The notes: generated by a model not told the origin, from the letters alone. Positions 1 to 9,594 are shown, numbered from the stretch's first letter. The stretch: 64,000 bases of DNA from Lactobacillus sp. UBA5804 (GCA_002418055.1 DIDI01000037.1:62001-126000); one strand, 5' to 3'. Program-made: numbers and translations.

Positions 1-1
1 T

Positions 2-715
2 GTTGCCACGGTAAAGGCTATTTTGCACTTTTACGGGGTACGGGTGTCCAATGAACTGATTTATAAGTTATCAGCCATTTCTCACTATTCTGTTCAGGGC
101 AATGGTTCTGCCGGTGATATCGCAGCAAGTGTTTATGGCGGCTGGATTGCCTATCAAACTTTTGACAAGCGCTGGATTAAACGTGAACTCGCGATTAAAT
201 CCTTGTCTGAAGTTGTCAGTGAAGCTTGGGTTGGATTAAATATTCAACTTTTAACCCCACCAGCAAGCCTTAAATTATTAATTGGTTGGAGTCAACATCC
301 AGCTTCTACATCACAATTAGTTGATGAGATGAACGCTAATAAAGAGCAAATGGAAGCCCAATATGAGGCCTTTTTAAGGGATTCACGTGCTTGTGTTCGC
401 CAGATGATTCAAGGCTTTTTAGACCAAGATATTCAGCTCATTCAGCGTCAAATCCGTACCAATCGCTTGCTGTTACAGCACTTTGCCCAAACGAATCAGA
501 TTGCAATTGAAATACCACGATTAACTAACTTGATTACGATTGCAGAGCGCTATGCGGGGGCAGCTAAAACCTCAGGTGCTGGTAATGGTGATTGTGGTAT
601 TGTGATTGCAGACAATCAAACTAAGGTTCACGAGCTAAAGGAAGAATGGCAAGCTAATGGTATCTTACCGTTAAACTTTCATGTCCATTCCATTCCACTC
701 ATGTCGGAGGGCTAA
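2..715 (+). CDS. mvaK2: phosphomevalonate kinase, C-terminal part (5' end outside window)
   Basis: GHMP-family kinase that phosphorylates mevalonate 5-phosphate in the cytoplasmic mevalonate route to isopentenyl diphosphate. The reading frame is open from the first base, so the N-terminal part lies upstream of the window. The visible part carries the GHMP ATP-binding loop GNGSAGDIAAS early on, and near the end a glycine-rich GAGNGDCG motif that closes over substrate. It ends four bases before the isomerase gene, whose ribosome site (GGAGG) sits inside the last codons here, so the two genes are co-transcribed and probably translationally coupled. The mevalonate kinase and diphosphomevalonate decarboxylase genes are expected just upstream. 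Confidence 0.9.
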   Translation, partial: VATVKAILHFYGVRVSNELIYKLSAISHYSVQGNGSAGDIAASVYGGWIAYQTFDKRWIKRELAIKSLSEVVSEAWVGLNIQLLTPPASLKLLIGWSQHPASTSQLVDEMNANKEQMEAQYEAFLRDSRACVRQMIQGFLDQDIQLIQRQIRTNRLLLQHFAQTNQIAIEIPRLTNLITIAERYAGAAKTSGAGNGDCGIVIADNQTKVHELKEEWQANGILPLNFHVHSIPLMSEG

Positions 716-718
716 TTT

Positions 719-1741
719 ATGTCAACGCGATCTGCTCGTAAAGAAGAACATCTCACTTTAGCGCACCAATTCTTCAATCAGGATAAAGCTAACAGTTTTG
801 ATCAAATGCAGTTACTACGCCCAGCTTTACCAGAATCGAGCGTTAGTCTGACTAGTATTCAAACGACCATGTTTGGAAAAACGTTGGCTGCTCCCTTCTT
901 CATTAACGCGATGACCGGTGGTTCGAAAACATCACGCCAGATTAATGGGCAGCTCGCTGCAGTTGCGCATCGTACTAAGATTGCTATGGCGTTAGGATCT
1001 GCTAGTATTCTTGCCAAAGAGCCAGCTCAGCTAGACACTTTTACAATTGCGCGTGAAAAGAATCCAGATGGTGTCTTAATTGCGAATATCAACCCCTTAA
1101 CCTCACCACAATTGGCTCAGCAGATTGTGACAGAACTAGCAGCAGATGCGTTGCAAATTCATTTAAACGTGGTACAAGAGCTGGCAATGCCAGAGGGTGA
1201 CCGAGATTTTCATTGGCTGACTCAGCTACTCGCCATTCGCCAAGTCGTGACCAAGCCGATTATTATTAAAGAAGTCGGTAATGGGCTTGATCCGACAACC
1301 ATGAAACGTTTAGCGCAAGCAGGCTTTGATTGGTTTGACGTCGCTGGTAGTGGTGGCACTAATTTTGGACAAATTGAAAATGCGCGTAATAGCTTGCAAG
1401 ATCACCATTATCTGGAGAAGGTGGGGCTACCAACAGTGGTAGCAGCTAAGCTAGCGCATCACGCAGAGGTGCCATTCATCGTTTCTGGTGGGGTCCGTCA
1501 GCCACTTGACGTCTTCAAAGGACTCGTTCTAGGTGGTAAGTATGTTGGCGTTGCGAATACTTTTTTACAGCAGTTGCGCAGTGGTGGTCCGACTGGCTTT
1601 GAAACGTTAATACGAAATTGGCAACAAGACTTAGCAGGATTGGTTGCACTTTATGGACAACATAACTTGGCAGACTTACCCAAGATTAAAGCCTATTATG
1701 ATTTGGAAATGTCTAATACCTTAAAACAATTACTTAGCTAA
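719..1741 (+). CDS. fni: type 2 isopentenyl-diphosphate delta-isomerase (FMN-dependent)
   Basis: Interconverts isopentenyl and dimethylallyl diphosphate, feeding undecaprenyl and other prenyl synthesis. The 340-residue length is normal for the FMN/NADPH-dependent type 2 family, which has a TIM-barrel fold. Visible family motifs are MTGGS (about residues 65-69), a GSGGTNF phosphate/FMN-binding loop near 210-216, and the SGGVRQPLDVFKGLVLGG segment near 260-277. The ATG at 719 follows the GGAGG at 706-710 inside the preceding kinase gene. It is the last gene of the mevalonate operon and is followed directly by a hairpin terminator. The family assignment is firm; the symbol fni/idi-2 is by convention. 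Confidence 0.93.
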   Translation: MSTRSARKEEHLTLAHQFFNQDKANSFDQMQLLRPALPESSVSLTSIQTTMFGKTLAAPFFINAMTGGSKTSRQINGQLAAVAHRTKIAMALGSASILAKEPAQLDTFTIAREKNPDGVLIANINPLTSPQLAQQIVTELAADALQIHLNVVQELAMPEGDRDFHWLTQLLAIRQVVTKPIIIKEVGNGLDPTTMKRLAQAGFDWFDVAGSGGTNFGQIENARNSLQDHHYLEKVGLPTVVAAKLAHHAEVPFIVSGGVRQPLDVFKGLVLGGKYVGVANTFLQQLRSGGPTGFETLIRNWQQDLAGLVALYGQHNLADLPKIKAYYDLEMSNTLKQLLS

Positions 1742-1742
1742 C

Positions 1743-1774
1743 AAAAAAACGAGTCAGACCGACTCGCTTTTTTG
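1743..1774. terminator. bidirectional rho-independent terminator
   Basis: Stem CGAGTC/GACTCG with an A-tract on the left and a T-tract on the right lies between convergent fni and rsmF, so it can serve both strands. Confidence 0.85.
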
Positions 1775-1784
1775 TCGCCTTTTT

Positions 1785-3173
1785 TTATTGGCGTAGCCCC
1801 TTGGGGTAGAAATTCTTGACCACGCCTGTGGGGCTAACTTTACCAAATGAAAAGATAGCACCCTGATAACTAACAAGTACAAAGCCACGTAAGGTCGTGT
1901 TAACTTTTACCGTCTCACCATGCAAGTAATGTTGATAATCAGCTGCATTAATCAAGGTGACTTGATTAGTTTGGGCTTCCTGTCCAAGTACCATTGCCAG
2001 TTGATGCCCCGGTTCAAAGCGATTCTTTTTCAGCAGACCAAATTCGACGCCATTATTAATAACTTTAAAGCCTTTCATTTGTTCAGCCGGCAATACTGGC
2101 AAAAATACATGCTGTTTGCGTACGCGTAGTAGTTGTTGGTAATCACTTAGAGCAGCTGGTAATTTAAATGATTGCATCACAGCTGCTACCAGCGCTTGCT
2201 CTTGGCGCGTGAGTGTTTCCTGATCGCGTGGTATTCGTTTTTTATGGGTGCGCTGTTTAGTGGCTGTGAGTGATTCTGGTGCCACTGATTGAAGGACTGC
2301 TAAGAATTGTCCTTCACCGACATCATCTTGCGGCCAAAACCGTAAACAAGCTTCCAGTGCCGGATCACCACCAGCCCATTGGGGTTGACCGTAACGAACG
2401 CTCAAGTCTCCAAGTCCCGTTACCGGCTGCAAAGTAAGCGAATAATGACTTAGTAACCAAGCCACAATGCCTTCATCTTCTTCTGGCGAAAAAGTACAAG
2501 TTGCATAAATTAAGCGGCCGCTCGGTTTAAGCATGGTTAAAGCTGATTTTAAAATTTCGCGTTGGCGCTTAGCACAGCTAGTCACATAGTCAGGCGACCA
2601 ATAATTAATCGCATCAGGATTTTTACGAAACATCCCTTCCCCACTACATGGTGCATCAACCACAATACAATCAAAAAAATTAAGAAAATGTGCTGCTAAG
2701 CTAGCCGGATCCATGTTGGTGATTAGGCTATTGCTAACACCCCACCGCTCTAAGTTCTCACGGAGTACTTTCACCCGGGATGGACTAATTTCATTCGCTA
2801 CCAACAATCCCGATCCTTGGAGTGCCTCGGCAAGCGCCGTGGTTTTTCCGCCCGGTGCAGCGCACAAGTCTAGGACACGCTCGCCTGGGTGTACCTGGGC
2901 TGCATAAGCGGGAAACATGGCCGCTGGGTCTTGTGAATAAACACGGCCACTCACCCATTCTGGATCTTGACCCGAAATTTGGCCATAATATGCCTGTGGA
3001 ATCACGGGTACAGGCGTATTTACGGCATAGGATACTGGGATTTGGGCTTTGAGTGAATTGAGCCGGAATGCCTTTTTACTAGGAGCGGCTATGGCAGCAA
3101 AAAAACGCTGTGCCTCAATCGGTCCAAGTAAGTTCAAATATTTATCTTTAAATTCTGAGGTTAAACTAGGCAT
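1785..3173 (-). CDS. rsmF: 16S rRNA m5C methyltransferase, RsmF/YebU family
   Basis: SAM-dependent RNA cytosine-5 methyltransferase of the NOL1/NOP2/Sun group, expected to act on 16S rRNA. The SAM-binding motif DLCAAPGGK spans residues 102-110. The two family cysteines are in APCSGEGMF (C176) and YATCTFSPEED (C226), the pair used for covalent catalysis and product release. The C-terminal third, after about residue 300, matches the RsmF-type RNA-binding (PUA-like) extension, which separates it from the shorter RsmB. Its 462 residues are normal for Firmicute RsmF proteins. It is a single minus-strand gene, convergent with fni, and no partner genes are evident. Confidence 0.9.
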   Translation of the reverse strand: MPSLTSEFKDKYLNLLGPIEAQRFFAAIAAPSKKAFRLNSLKAQIPVSYAVNTPVPVIPQAYYGQISGQDPEWVSGRVYSQDPAAMFPAYAAQVHPGERVLDLCAAPGGKTTALAEALQGSGLLVANEISPSRVKVLRENLERWGVSNSLITNMDPASLAAHFLNFFDCIVVDAPCSGEGMFRKNPDAINYWSPDYVTSCAKRQREILKSALTMLKPSGRLIYATCTFSPEEDEGIVAWLLSHYSLTLQPVTGLGDLSVRYGQPQWAGGDPALEACLRFWPQDDVGEGQFLAVLQSVAPESLTATKQRTHKKRIPRDQETLTRQEQALVAAVMQSFKLPAALSDYQQLLRVRKQHVFLPVLPAEQMKGFKVINNGVEFGLLKKNRFEPGHQLAMVLGQEAQTNQVTLINAADYQHYLHGETVKVNTTLRGFVLVSYQGAIFSFGKVSPTGVVKNFYPKGLRQ

Positions 3174-3268
3174 TCATTCGACTTTCTAGGGTATGATTAA
3201 TTTGGTGTTAAATATGACATCGTCCATAACTACTATCTTATTATCTCATTAAGGAAGGAACGATAGCA

Positions 3269-3760
3269 ATGCAAATTGATTTTAAGGGGAAAAACCTCAA
3301 CACGTCCGGTCAAGTTCTCACTAAAGGCGCCACATTACCTCCCTTTGAGCTAGTTAATGCAGCCGCTAAGAGTATTAGCCGAGCTGATCTTACTGGTAAA
3401 TTAACGTTAATCAGTGTTGTCCCAGATATTAACACTAGCGTTTGCAGTATTTCTACCAAACACTTTAACGCAGAGGCTGATAAGTTCCCTGAAGTTAACT
3501 TTTTCACCATTTCGACCAACACGATTGCTGATCAAAAAAATTGGTGCGCGGTTGAAGGGGTGCAGCGCATGCAGCTACTCTCTGATGCCGCCCATCAATT
3601 CGGCTTGGCTATGGGTTTGTATGTCCCGGAGCTAGGAATTGATGCTCGGAGCATTTGGATTTTAGATGCTGAGGGTCAGATCATTTATCAGGAGTTAATT
3701 AAAGTTCAGACCAATGAACCAAATTACCAAGCGGCATTAGACTTCTTAAAAACCCGGTAA
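3269..3760 (+). CDS. tpx: thiol peroxidase (Tpx, atypical 2-Cys peroxiredoxin)
   Basis: Cytoplasmic peroxidase that reduces hydrogen peroxide and organic peroxides using thioredoxin. Its 163 residues match the Tpx family. The peroxidatic cysteine is C59 in NTSVCSIST and the resolving cysteine is C93 in NWCAVEG, with the family spacing. The conserved arginine is in the DARSIWILD segment near residue 130. The ATG at 3269 is preceded by AAGGAAGGA at an ideal distance. It is transcribed alone, divergent from rsmF and convergent with citG. Confidence 0.93.
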   Translation: MQIDFKGKNLNTSGQVLTKGATLPPFELVNAAAKSISRADLTGKLTLISVVPDINTSVCSISTKHFNAEADKFPEVNFFTISTNTIADQKNWCAVEGVQRMQLLSDAAHQFGLAMGLYVPELGIDARSIWILDAEGQIIYQELIKVQTNEPNYQAALDFLKTR

Positions 3761-3764
3761 CCAT

Positions 3765-3798
3765 CAAAAAAGACTTAAGTCAATGCTTAAGTCTTTTT
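3765..3798. terminator. terminator between tpx and citG
   Basis: A/T-flanked hairpin GACTTAAG/CTTAAGTC with a T5 run on the plus strand and an A run on the other side. It can serve both convergent genes. Confidence 0.85.
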
Positions 3799-3805
3799 GG
3801 TTATG

Positions 3806-4633
3806 CTAAGCCAGCTTGCCTTCATTTAGAGCAATGAAGAGCGTACAAGCGAGTAAATCGGCACAACCACCTAAACTATAGTAATGCGCTTTAAAAGTGG
3901 CATTGAGTTTCATTAGAAAGTCCTGTCCTTTGCGGCTACGACTTCCTCCCAAAGCAAAGAATTGCGTCACTTGAGCTGCCAGCCAGACAAGCACTTCTGG
4001 ATTACCTGCCCGCTTGACAAGCGTCGAATCTGGGACCTGTCCTGCCAAGAACATAAACGTGTCTAGAATTCGCTCCTGGCGGCTACCTTGACAAGTCTCT
4101 AAGAACTTGACGGCCTGCTTCACCGCGCCATAGCCTTGCTCAGCAGCCTGACGGGCACCACCAAGTTGATACTTAATAAACTGTTGTTCACCTGCAGTAT
4201 GGCCTGCCAGAGGGCTTTTAAGATCATGTGCGAGTAAGCCTTGTGTCATTGCCTGAATAATTTGGTAACAGTCTCCACCATGCGTCTTCGTATAGCTACT
4301 GGCACACACAAAGAGTCCTAAAGCAAAAATAGCCCCTTTATGGGTATTCACGCCGTGTGTTGCTTGGAGCATGACGCGTTCAGCGCCAATACCTGCTTGG
4401 CGCAACTGGTTAAATAAGTCTGGCCAACCAGTTCCAGAAAATTGACGTCCCAATAGTTCAGCTTGGCTAAAATAAGGCTCGAGCGCGAAGCTACTATTAA
4501 TAAAAGTATAAATATCCATATCGGGATGCGATCCAGTATCCGTTAAACTGACCAAGCCTGGTTTACCAGTCGTTACTACTTCGTATAATAGTGCCCTTTC
4601 AGCGTTCATGACCAGCTTTTTCATAACTATCAT
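3806..4633 (-). CDS. citG: triphosphoribosyl-dephospho-CoA synthase
   Basis: Makes 2'-(5''-triphosphoribosyl)-3'-dephospho-CoA from ATP and dephospho-CoA. This is the precursor of the prosthetic group that CitX attaches to the CitD acyl carrier. Family motifs are GKPGLV (residues 23-28) and GSHPDMD (34-40) near the N-terminus, and a THGVNTHKGAIFALG segment mid-protein. At 275 residues it is a stand-alone CitG, not a CitXG fusion. AAAAGG lies directly against the first ATG, so the ATG three codons in (4624) has better ribosome-site spacing and is the more likely start. It follows citF after a weak hairpin, so it may depend partly on readthrough from citDEF. Confidence 0.93.
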   Translation of the reverse strand: MIVMKKLVMNAERALLYEVVTTGKPGLVSLTDTGSHPDMDIYTFINSSFALEPYFSQAELLGRQFSGTGWPDLFNQLRQAGIGAERVMLQATHGVNTHKGAIFALGLFVCASSYTKTHGGDCYQIIQAMTQGLLAHDLKSPLAGHTAGEQQFIKYQLGGARQAAEQGYGAVKQAVKFLETCQGSRQERILDTFMFLAGQVPDSTLVKRAGNPEVLVWLAAQVTQFFALGGSRSRKGQDFLMKLNATFKAHYYSLGGCADLLACTLFIALNEGKLA

Positions 4634-4665
4634 CCTTTTTATTCAGTACATGGGACTAATGACAC

Positions 4666-4705
4666 AAAAACCTCCAGCAATCATCTTTGACTGGGAGGCT
4701 TTGAT
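4666..4705 (-). terminator. weak terminator between citF and citG
   Basis: On the minus strand, CCTCCCAG pairs with CTGGAGG and is followed by five Ts. The stem has a bulge and the spot is intra-operonic, so it probably only attenuates transcription into citG. Confidence 0.5.
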
Positions 4706-4730
4706 TTTAAACGTGAGTAGCTTTTAAAGT

Positions 4731-6290
4731 TTAGTCTTTAACGGCTTTAATGACATCAATGACGCTACCATCACGATATTCAACCACCGCAACCGTTTGG
4801 TCAGTATAAGCCAATGGCTTAGGCTTACCAACCCGTGCTTCAGCAGCTTGTTGTAACGCCTCGATGCTGACAACGTTCAAGCCAGGCACCTTAGTAAGGG
4901 CAGCTATTAAATCTTGCCGTGCTGGGTTAATGGCAATACCGCGCTCGGTAACCACCACATCAATCGATGAACCAGGCGTTACTACCGTTGCCACATCAGG
5001 AACAATAGTGGCATTACGGCCACGCACTAATGGTGCGGTAATAATCGTCATTTTGGCATTTGCAGCATCTTGGTGACCACCAATGGCACCACGAATGACA
5101 CCATCAGAGCCAGTCATGACATTGACATTAAATTTGGTATCAATCTGCAAAGCAGACAAGATGGCCACATCCAAGTTATTAACAACTGCACCCTTATTAT
5201 GAGGATCAGCATACCACGAAGCATCGATTTCGACATGGTTAGAATTGGCAGCCATTGAAGCAGCCGATCCCTTATCGAAGTCTTGTACATCCATGACTTT
5301 GTCAACTAGTCCTTCGTCCATTAAATCACAAGTTGGTTTTGTAATCCCGCCTAAAGCAAAGGAAGCTTTAACGTGTTGGTCAAGCATTGACTGGCGTAAA
5401 TAACGAGAAACCGCTAAAGCTGCACCACCCGTACCAGTTTGGAAAGACAAGCCGTTTTTAAAGTAAGGCGAATTAACAATGACTTGGTTAACCATTTGGG
5501 CAATTTTAAGTTCTTTAGGATCTTTCGTAAAACGTGTTGCACCGGTCCCAATCTTGTCAGGATCACCAACTTCATCCACTTTGACCACATAGTCAACTTG
5601 CGTTTGTTTAATTGAAGCTGGTGTACATGGATAATCAACAATGTTATCGGTTAAGAGGACTACGTGGTTGGCATATTGTGCATCCATTAAGGCATACCCA
5701 AGTGAACCAAAGACGGCCTTACCGGTTTGACCATTAGCATTACCGGCAGGGTCAGCTGCAGGAACACCTAAAAAGGCCACATCAATTTTAATTTCACCCT
5801 CTTCAATTGAGCGTGCCCGGTTACCGTGTGAACGGAAAATAACGGGTTGTTTCAAACCACCATGAGAAATGAAGTCACCTAGTGAACCACGCATCCCTGA
5901 AGAAGTGATATTCGTAATGACCCCTTGTTTAATAGCAGCGATAATCTTATCATTCATGACACCAGTCAAGGAAGATGGTGCCAAGGTTAAATTACGGTAA
6001 CCTAACGCAATAATCTGATCCATCACTTTGTTAAAGACGTAATCACCGTTCCTAAAGTGGTGGTGGAATGAAATGGTCATCCCATCCTTAAGGGTCTTCT
6101 TAATCACATCGGCAATGGAATCCACAACTTTATTTTCACCAGTCGTGATATTGACTTGGTGTCCGACGTAATTAACTTCTGGTTGACCAATTTCAACACC
6201 AGAAAATGGTTTTAAAGCTAATGATTTTAACACCGTTTCCGGGATATGACGTGCTGCCTTATTTTCCAAGATAGTTACCTTCCTCATCAA
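4731..6290 (-). CDS. citF: citrate lyase alpha subunit (citrate:acetyl-ACP transferase)
   Basis: Transfers citrate onto the acyl-carrier subunit with release of acetate, the first half-reaction of citrate lyase. Its roughly 510 residues match CitF throughout, with the CoA-transferase-type fold, a GANGQ-type region rich in GNANG near residue 185 and GTGGAALA near 285. The longest frame begins at 6290 inside citE. However, the strongest ribosome site, GAGGAAGG at 6286-6279, lies upstream of a TTG at 6269 (reading [11 protein letters not shown]). That start gives a normal-length protein overlapping citE by 11 bases, so TTG at 6269 is preferred. It is the third gene of citDEF. Confidence 0.95.
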   Translation of the reverse strand: MMRKVTILENKAARHIPETVLKSLALKPFSGVEIGQPEVNYVGHQVNITTGENKVVDSIADVIKKTLKDGMTISFHHHFRNGDYVFNKVMDQIIALGYRNLTLAPSSLTGVMNDKIIAAIKQGVITNITSSGMRGSLGDFISHGGLKQPVIFRSHGNRARSIEEGEIKIDVAFLGVPAADPAGNANGQTGKAVFGSLGYALMDAQYANHVVLLTDNIVDYPCTPASIKQTQVDYVVKVDEVGDPDKIGTGATRFTKDPKELKIAQMVNQVIVNSPYFKNGLSFQTGTGGAALAVSRYLRQSMLDQHVKASFALGGITKPTCDLMDEGLVDKVMDVQDFDKGSAASMAANSNHVEIDASWYADPHNKGAVVNNLDVAILSALQIDTKFNVNVMTGSDGVIRGAIGGHQDAANAKMTIITAPLVRGRNATIVPDVATVVTPGSSIDVVVTERGIAINPARQDLIAALTKVPGLNVVSIEALQQAAEARVGKPKPLAYTDQTVAVVEYRDGSVIDVIKAVKD

Positions 6291-7173
6291 TTAAGTGTGA
6301 AGCTTTTGCAGTTGCTAACACACGACTTGCCTTAGCGACGATTGGCTTGTCAACCATCTTACCATTCATTGAAATCACACCTGAGCCCTTAGCTCTAGCT
6401 TCGGCAATGGCATTTTGAACGTTAAAGGCTTCTTCAATGTCAGCTTGACTTGGGTTAAAGACGCTATTAACCATTTCAATCTGGCGAGGGTTAACAAGTG
6501 ATTTGCCATCGAAGCCTAATTCATGGATATAATTAGTTTCGCGGTAAAAACCTTCGGCGTCATTCATGTTTGAAAAAACCGTATCAAAAGCATATACGTC
6601 AGCAGCCCGAGCGGCTTGCAAGACCATGTTACGTGCAAACAAAAGTTCTTGACCATCAGGGTAACGCTTAGTGTGCATATCTGAAGTATAATCTTCACCA
6701 GAAACGGCCAAGCCCATCATTAATGAAGTGGCTTCCGCAATTTCCATTGCATGCATCACGCCCTTGGCACTTTCAATGGCAGCCATCACACCAATGCTGC
6801 CTTTTTCAATCCCATACTCTGCTTCTGCTGCTTCCACATCGTTAACCAACTTTTGTACCATCGCAGCTGATTCAGTTTTAGGAAGGCGAATGACATCAAC
6901 ACCAGCCTTAACGACCGCTTTGACATCCTCATCATAATACGGTGTATCTTGTCCATTGACCCTTACAACGACTTCGGAATTACCGAAATCAACCGTTTTA
7001 ATGGCCTCATAGACCAACAAACGGGCTGCGTCTTTTTCAGGTAATGAGACTGAGTCTTCAAGATCAAGCATGATTGAATCGGCACCATAAATTCCAGCGT
7101 CTTTAATCATTGCGGGATTGTTGCCTGGCACAAACATCATTGTTCGACGTAAGCGGTCTTGTACGTAGCTCAT
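6259..7173 (-). CDS. citE: citrate lyase beta subunit (citryl-ACP lyase)
   Basis: Cleaves citryl-ACP to oxaloacetate and acetyl-ACP. It belongs to the HpcH/HpaI aldolase TIM-barrel family. The N-terminal [12 protein letters not shown] motif, the DLEDSV metal/substrate motif near residues 37-42, and [13 protein letters not shown] near residue 155 are all present. The length of 304 residues is standard. The ATG at 7173 overlaps the citD stop by one base (TAATG), implying translational coupling. The gene is flanked by citD upstream and citF downstream. Confidence 0.95.
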   Translation of the reverse strand: MSYVQDRLRRTMMFVPGNNPAMIKDAGIYGADSIMLDLEDSVSLPEKDAARLLVYEAIKTVDFGNSEVVVRVNGQDTPYYDEDVKAVVKAGVDVIRLPKTESAAMVQKLVNDVEAAEAEYGIEKGSIGVMAAIESAKGVMHAMEIAEATSLMMGLAVSGEDYTSDMHTKRYPDGQELLFARNMVLQAARAADVYAFDTVFSNMNDAEGFYRETNYIHELGFDGKSLVNPRQIEMVNSVFNPSQADIEEAFNVQNAIAEARAKGSGVISMNGKMVDKPIVAKASRVLATAKASHLIDEEGNYLGK

Positions 7174-7475
7174 TAGAGCACCTCCAATGCTGGCTTGTCA
7201 GTTGTCTTAGTAGCACGTTGTGCAGCTGCCAAAGTCCGCGCTTTAATCACGCAATCAAGGGCGCCTTTATCAACTGCCTTGACTTTCGCATCAGTTAGAC
7301 CAAAACTAGTCAGCGTGGTCTTAATGACTGCCTCAATCTGATCCCCATATAATTTCTTAACTTCAGAATCTAAGTTAATTTCGATCCCGTTGTCACCCTT
7401 TGAAAGCATCACTTGGATATCAGATGATTCCAAGGTACCGGCAACGCCGGTTGTTTTAATTTCCATTAAATTCAT
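7173..7475 (-). CDS. citD: citrate lyase gamma subunit (acyl carrier protein)
   Basis: Small carrier subunit that holds the phosphoribosyl-dephospho-CoA arm. The attachment motif AGTLESSD is intact, and the serine after the glutamate (S17 from the first ATG) aligns with the modified serine of enterobacterial CitD. KGALDC near the C-terminal end is also a family motif. AGGAAGG abuts the first ATG, so the ATG at 7466 (97 residues, MEIKTTGVAG) has better spacing and matches the usual CitD length. It is the first gene of the citDEF(G) transcript, facing the divergent regulator at 7833. Confidence 0.93.
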   Translation of the reverse strand: MNLMEIKTTGVAGTLESSDIQVMLSKGDNGIEINLDSEVKKLYGDQIEAVIKTTLTSFGLTDAKVKAVDKGALDCVIKARTLAAAQRATKTTDKPALEVL

Positions 7476-7832
7476 TCCTTCCTGAACGCATACTGTTAGT
7501 TGTTGCTGCTAGGATGATGGCACTGGTGTCAAAGTCATGCATAGCAAGGCACTAACCCATTTAGCTAGGAGAAAATATGCTTTTGTGCAGCTTTTAACTT
7601 TCTCTAGTCACTAGTGTAGTACATTTTTTAAAAAATGTGAATAAATATTAGTATTTTTAAAATTTTTATAAATTGTAAGGCATTTCATCACAAAAATTAA
7701 CTCGTTATCTTTTCACAATGAATGACTTTTTGTATAATAGAAGAATATGTATGGACACCCTAGCTAGACAAGATTCAAGTACCTTGATAGTAGTACCTAG
7801 CAAGGTATTGTGTCATTGTAGAAAGGACGCTT
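7476..7832. promoter_or_regulatory. divergent citD/citI control region
   Basis: This 357-bp gene-free spacer is very AT-rich around 7619-7700. A leftward promoter for citD is plausible: -35 TTCACA (7641-7636), 17 bp, -10 TACACT (7618-7613). Rightward toward citI there is TATAAT at 7733-7738 with a weak TTTTCA 17 bp upstream. AT-rich operators between divergent citI and cit operons are known for CitI of Weissella and Leuconostoc; which bases are bound here is inference. The citI leader contains the inverted repeat TACCTTG/CAAGGTA (7780-7786/7801-7807). Confidence 0.6.
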
Positions 7833-8789
7833 ATGTCAGAAAAAGATCCCTCAGAGCAGCTCGCCGAAATTGCTCGTGACTATTATATTAGTAAACTTCC
7901 CATCACTGAGATTACCCATAAATATGATATCTCACGCTACCTCGTTGCCAAGGCTTTAGAGGAAGCTGAAAAAGGTGGTATCGTGCAAATCAGTATCAAA
8001 GAGAGTGTCAAGCGCTTTAGTCAATATGAAGCGACCTTGAAAAAGAAGTTCAACTTAAAAGAAGTTTTTGTTTTACGTTCCCTAGATACCACTACCCATG
8101 ATAATGAAGCGCTGGTTGCTTTTGCGGCCACAACCATTCAAAATTATATTAAATCTTGTCATACAGTAGGTATGACTTGGGGTTCCACTATCTTGGACAC
8201 CATCAATAACTTTCAAGAAGCACGACGGGATGATTTGGCGTTTGTTCAATTAGCGGGCTTTTCACTGCGTCATAATAGTCCTGATGCCCCTTTTTCGTTA
8301 ATTTTACGGGCATCAGACAAATTTAGAGCAACTAAAAATGCGGTTGTCGTGCCAGCGCCACTTTATATCTTCAATCCTGAGACGAAGAAAATGCTTAATC
8401 ACGAGCCAATCTTTGAAAGGTTACAACATAAGTATCAGGATCTTGATTTGATTTTTACGGGACTAGGTACGGTGCAATCACTGGAATCTAATCCCGTTTG
8501 GGCAGAATATAAAGATATTATCTTTGACGGTATTGATCAGAGTAAAATTGCTGGGATGGCCTACGGCCGTGCTTATGATATTCATGGTAAAATCTTCCCT
8601 AGTGTAGAAGCTAAGGTCGTGGGTATTAATCATGAGCATCTGTTCAATACCCCGATTCGTTTTGCCATTGTTAAAAACAAATTCAAGGTCGATTCACTCC
8701 TAGGGGCTTTACGGGCCGGATTAATTACCCATCTCGTCATTAATGAGGGCATCGCCAAGCGTCTAATTCGGCGTTATCAAGCGCGCTAA
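7833..8789 (+). CDS. citI: SorC-family transcriptional regulator of citrate genes (CitI-like)
   Basis: DNA-binding regulator of 318 residues. Its N-terminal helix-turn-helix (about 10-50, PITEITHKYDISRYLVAKAL) is followed by a SorC-type sugar/ligand-binding domain (about 60-315) that includes a GLGTVQS phosphate-binding-like loop near 210. CitI proteins of this family activate citrate lyase genes in response to citrate in Weissella and Leuconostoc. Here the gene is divergent from citD, which supports the same role. The start at 7833 follows AAAGGA. Its last four bases overlap the end of the convergent hydrolase gene. Ligand and activator role are inferred from family and context. Confidence 0.82.
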   Translation: MSEKDPSEQLAEIARDYYISKLPITEITHKYDISRYLVAKALEEAEKGGIVQISIKESVKRFSQYEATLKKKFNLKEVFVLRSLDTTTHDNEALVAFAATTIQNYIKSCHTVGMTWGSTILDTINNFQEARRDDLAFVQLAGFSLRHNSPDAPFSLILRASDKFRATKNAVVVPAPLYIFNPETKKMLNHEPIFERLQHKYQDLDLIFTGLGTVQSLESNPVWAEYKDIIFDGIDQSKIAGMAYGRAYDIHGKIFPSVEAKVVGINHEHLFNTPIRFAIVKNKFKVDSLLGALRAGLITHLVINEGIAKRLIRRYQAR

Positions 8790-9592
8790 AACCCGTAGTG
8801 CTGCAAGAATTTCAATAACATTTGCCATAATATTTGTGGCTGCTCAGCTTGAACGACGTGACCACAATTTGAAATAACTTGCGCCGATACCTTAGGATTT
8901 AACCTCGCAACGGCCGAAGCAAAATGATAATCGAAATACGGTGATTGTTTCCCTGCTACTACTAGTAGGGGAATTTTTGTATCCATAATCACATCACGCC
9001 AATCTTGAAAGGCGTGATCAACTAGCAACCGGTAATTGTCGCTGGCGCTGTATGGATAAGCGGCGTATTCGGCTTTAGCTGCCACAACCATCTCAGTTGA
9101 AAGTGGTACGACTACCGCTCGAGCACTTTCAAGTTCTAACAATTCGGGAAAGGTGTCCCAAGTTAAGTCAGTAAAGCCATATGACCAAGTATCATCACAA
9201 ATCATTTTTGGTGATTGATCTAAATCAACCATTGCTCGAAAAGCACCAGAACCATACAAATTTTGATAGGCCCAAAGCGTAGCTGCACCCATGGAATTAC
9301 CAATTCCAATGACGCCAGTTAGTCCCAGTTGCTGACAAAATTCAAACACGTCACGTGCATGAATACTCATTCGTTGCCCTTTATAAGTTCGCTGCGAACG
9401 ACCTTGGTTTCTAGGATCAAGTACCAACACCCGAAAATTAGGTGTTAATAATTTCACCAAAACATCCCATAAATGGTGTGAAGCGCCAATACCTGGTAAA
9501 CAAAGAATCGGATGTTTAGTCATGTTCCCGGTGTCTGTATAACTAAGCTGAACCCCATCACTAGTTCTAAATCTCATCTTTCCTTGCCCCAC
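8786..9592 (-). CDS. alpha/beta hydrolase of unknown substrate
   Basis: Cytoplasmic alpha/beta-hydrolase of 268 residues. The nucleophile elbow is GNSMG (S100), an oxyanion-hole LPGIGASHH motif lies near residues 32-40, and the likely catalytic histidine is in NCGHVVQAEQP near 245. It starts two bases after the citC stop and is presumably translated from the citC transcript. It is not a standard citrate-lyase accessory. A possible housekeeping role on an activated ester or thioester in the pathway is speculation. It overlaps citI tail to tail by four bases. Confidence 0.75.
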   Translation of the reverse strand: MGQGKMRFRTSDGVQLSYTDTGNMTKHPILCLPGIGASHHLWDVLVKLLTPNFRVLVLDPRNQGRSQRTYKGQRMSIHARDVFEFCQQLGLTGVIGIGNSMGAATLWAYQNLYGSGAFRAMVDLDQSPKMICDDTWSYGFTDLTWDTFPELLELESARAVVVPLSTEMVVAAKAEYAAYPYSASDNYRLLVDHAFQDWRDVIMDTKIPLLVVAGKQSPYFDYHFASAVARLNPKVSAQVISNCGHVVQAEQPQILWQMLLKFLQHYGF

Positions 9593-9594
9593 TT

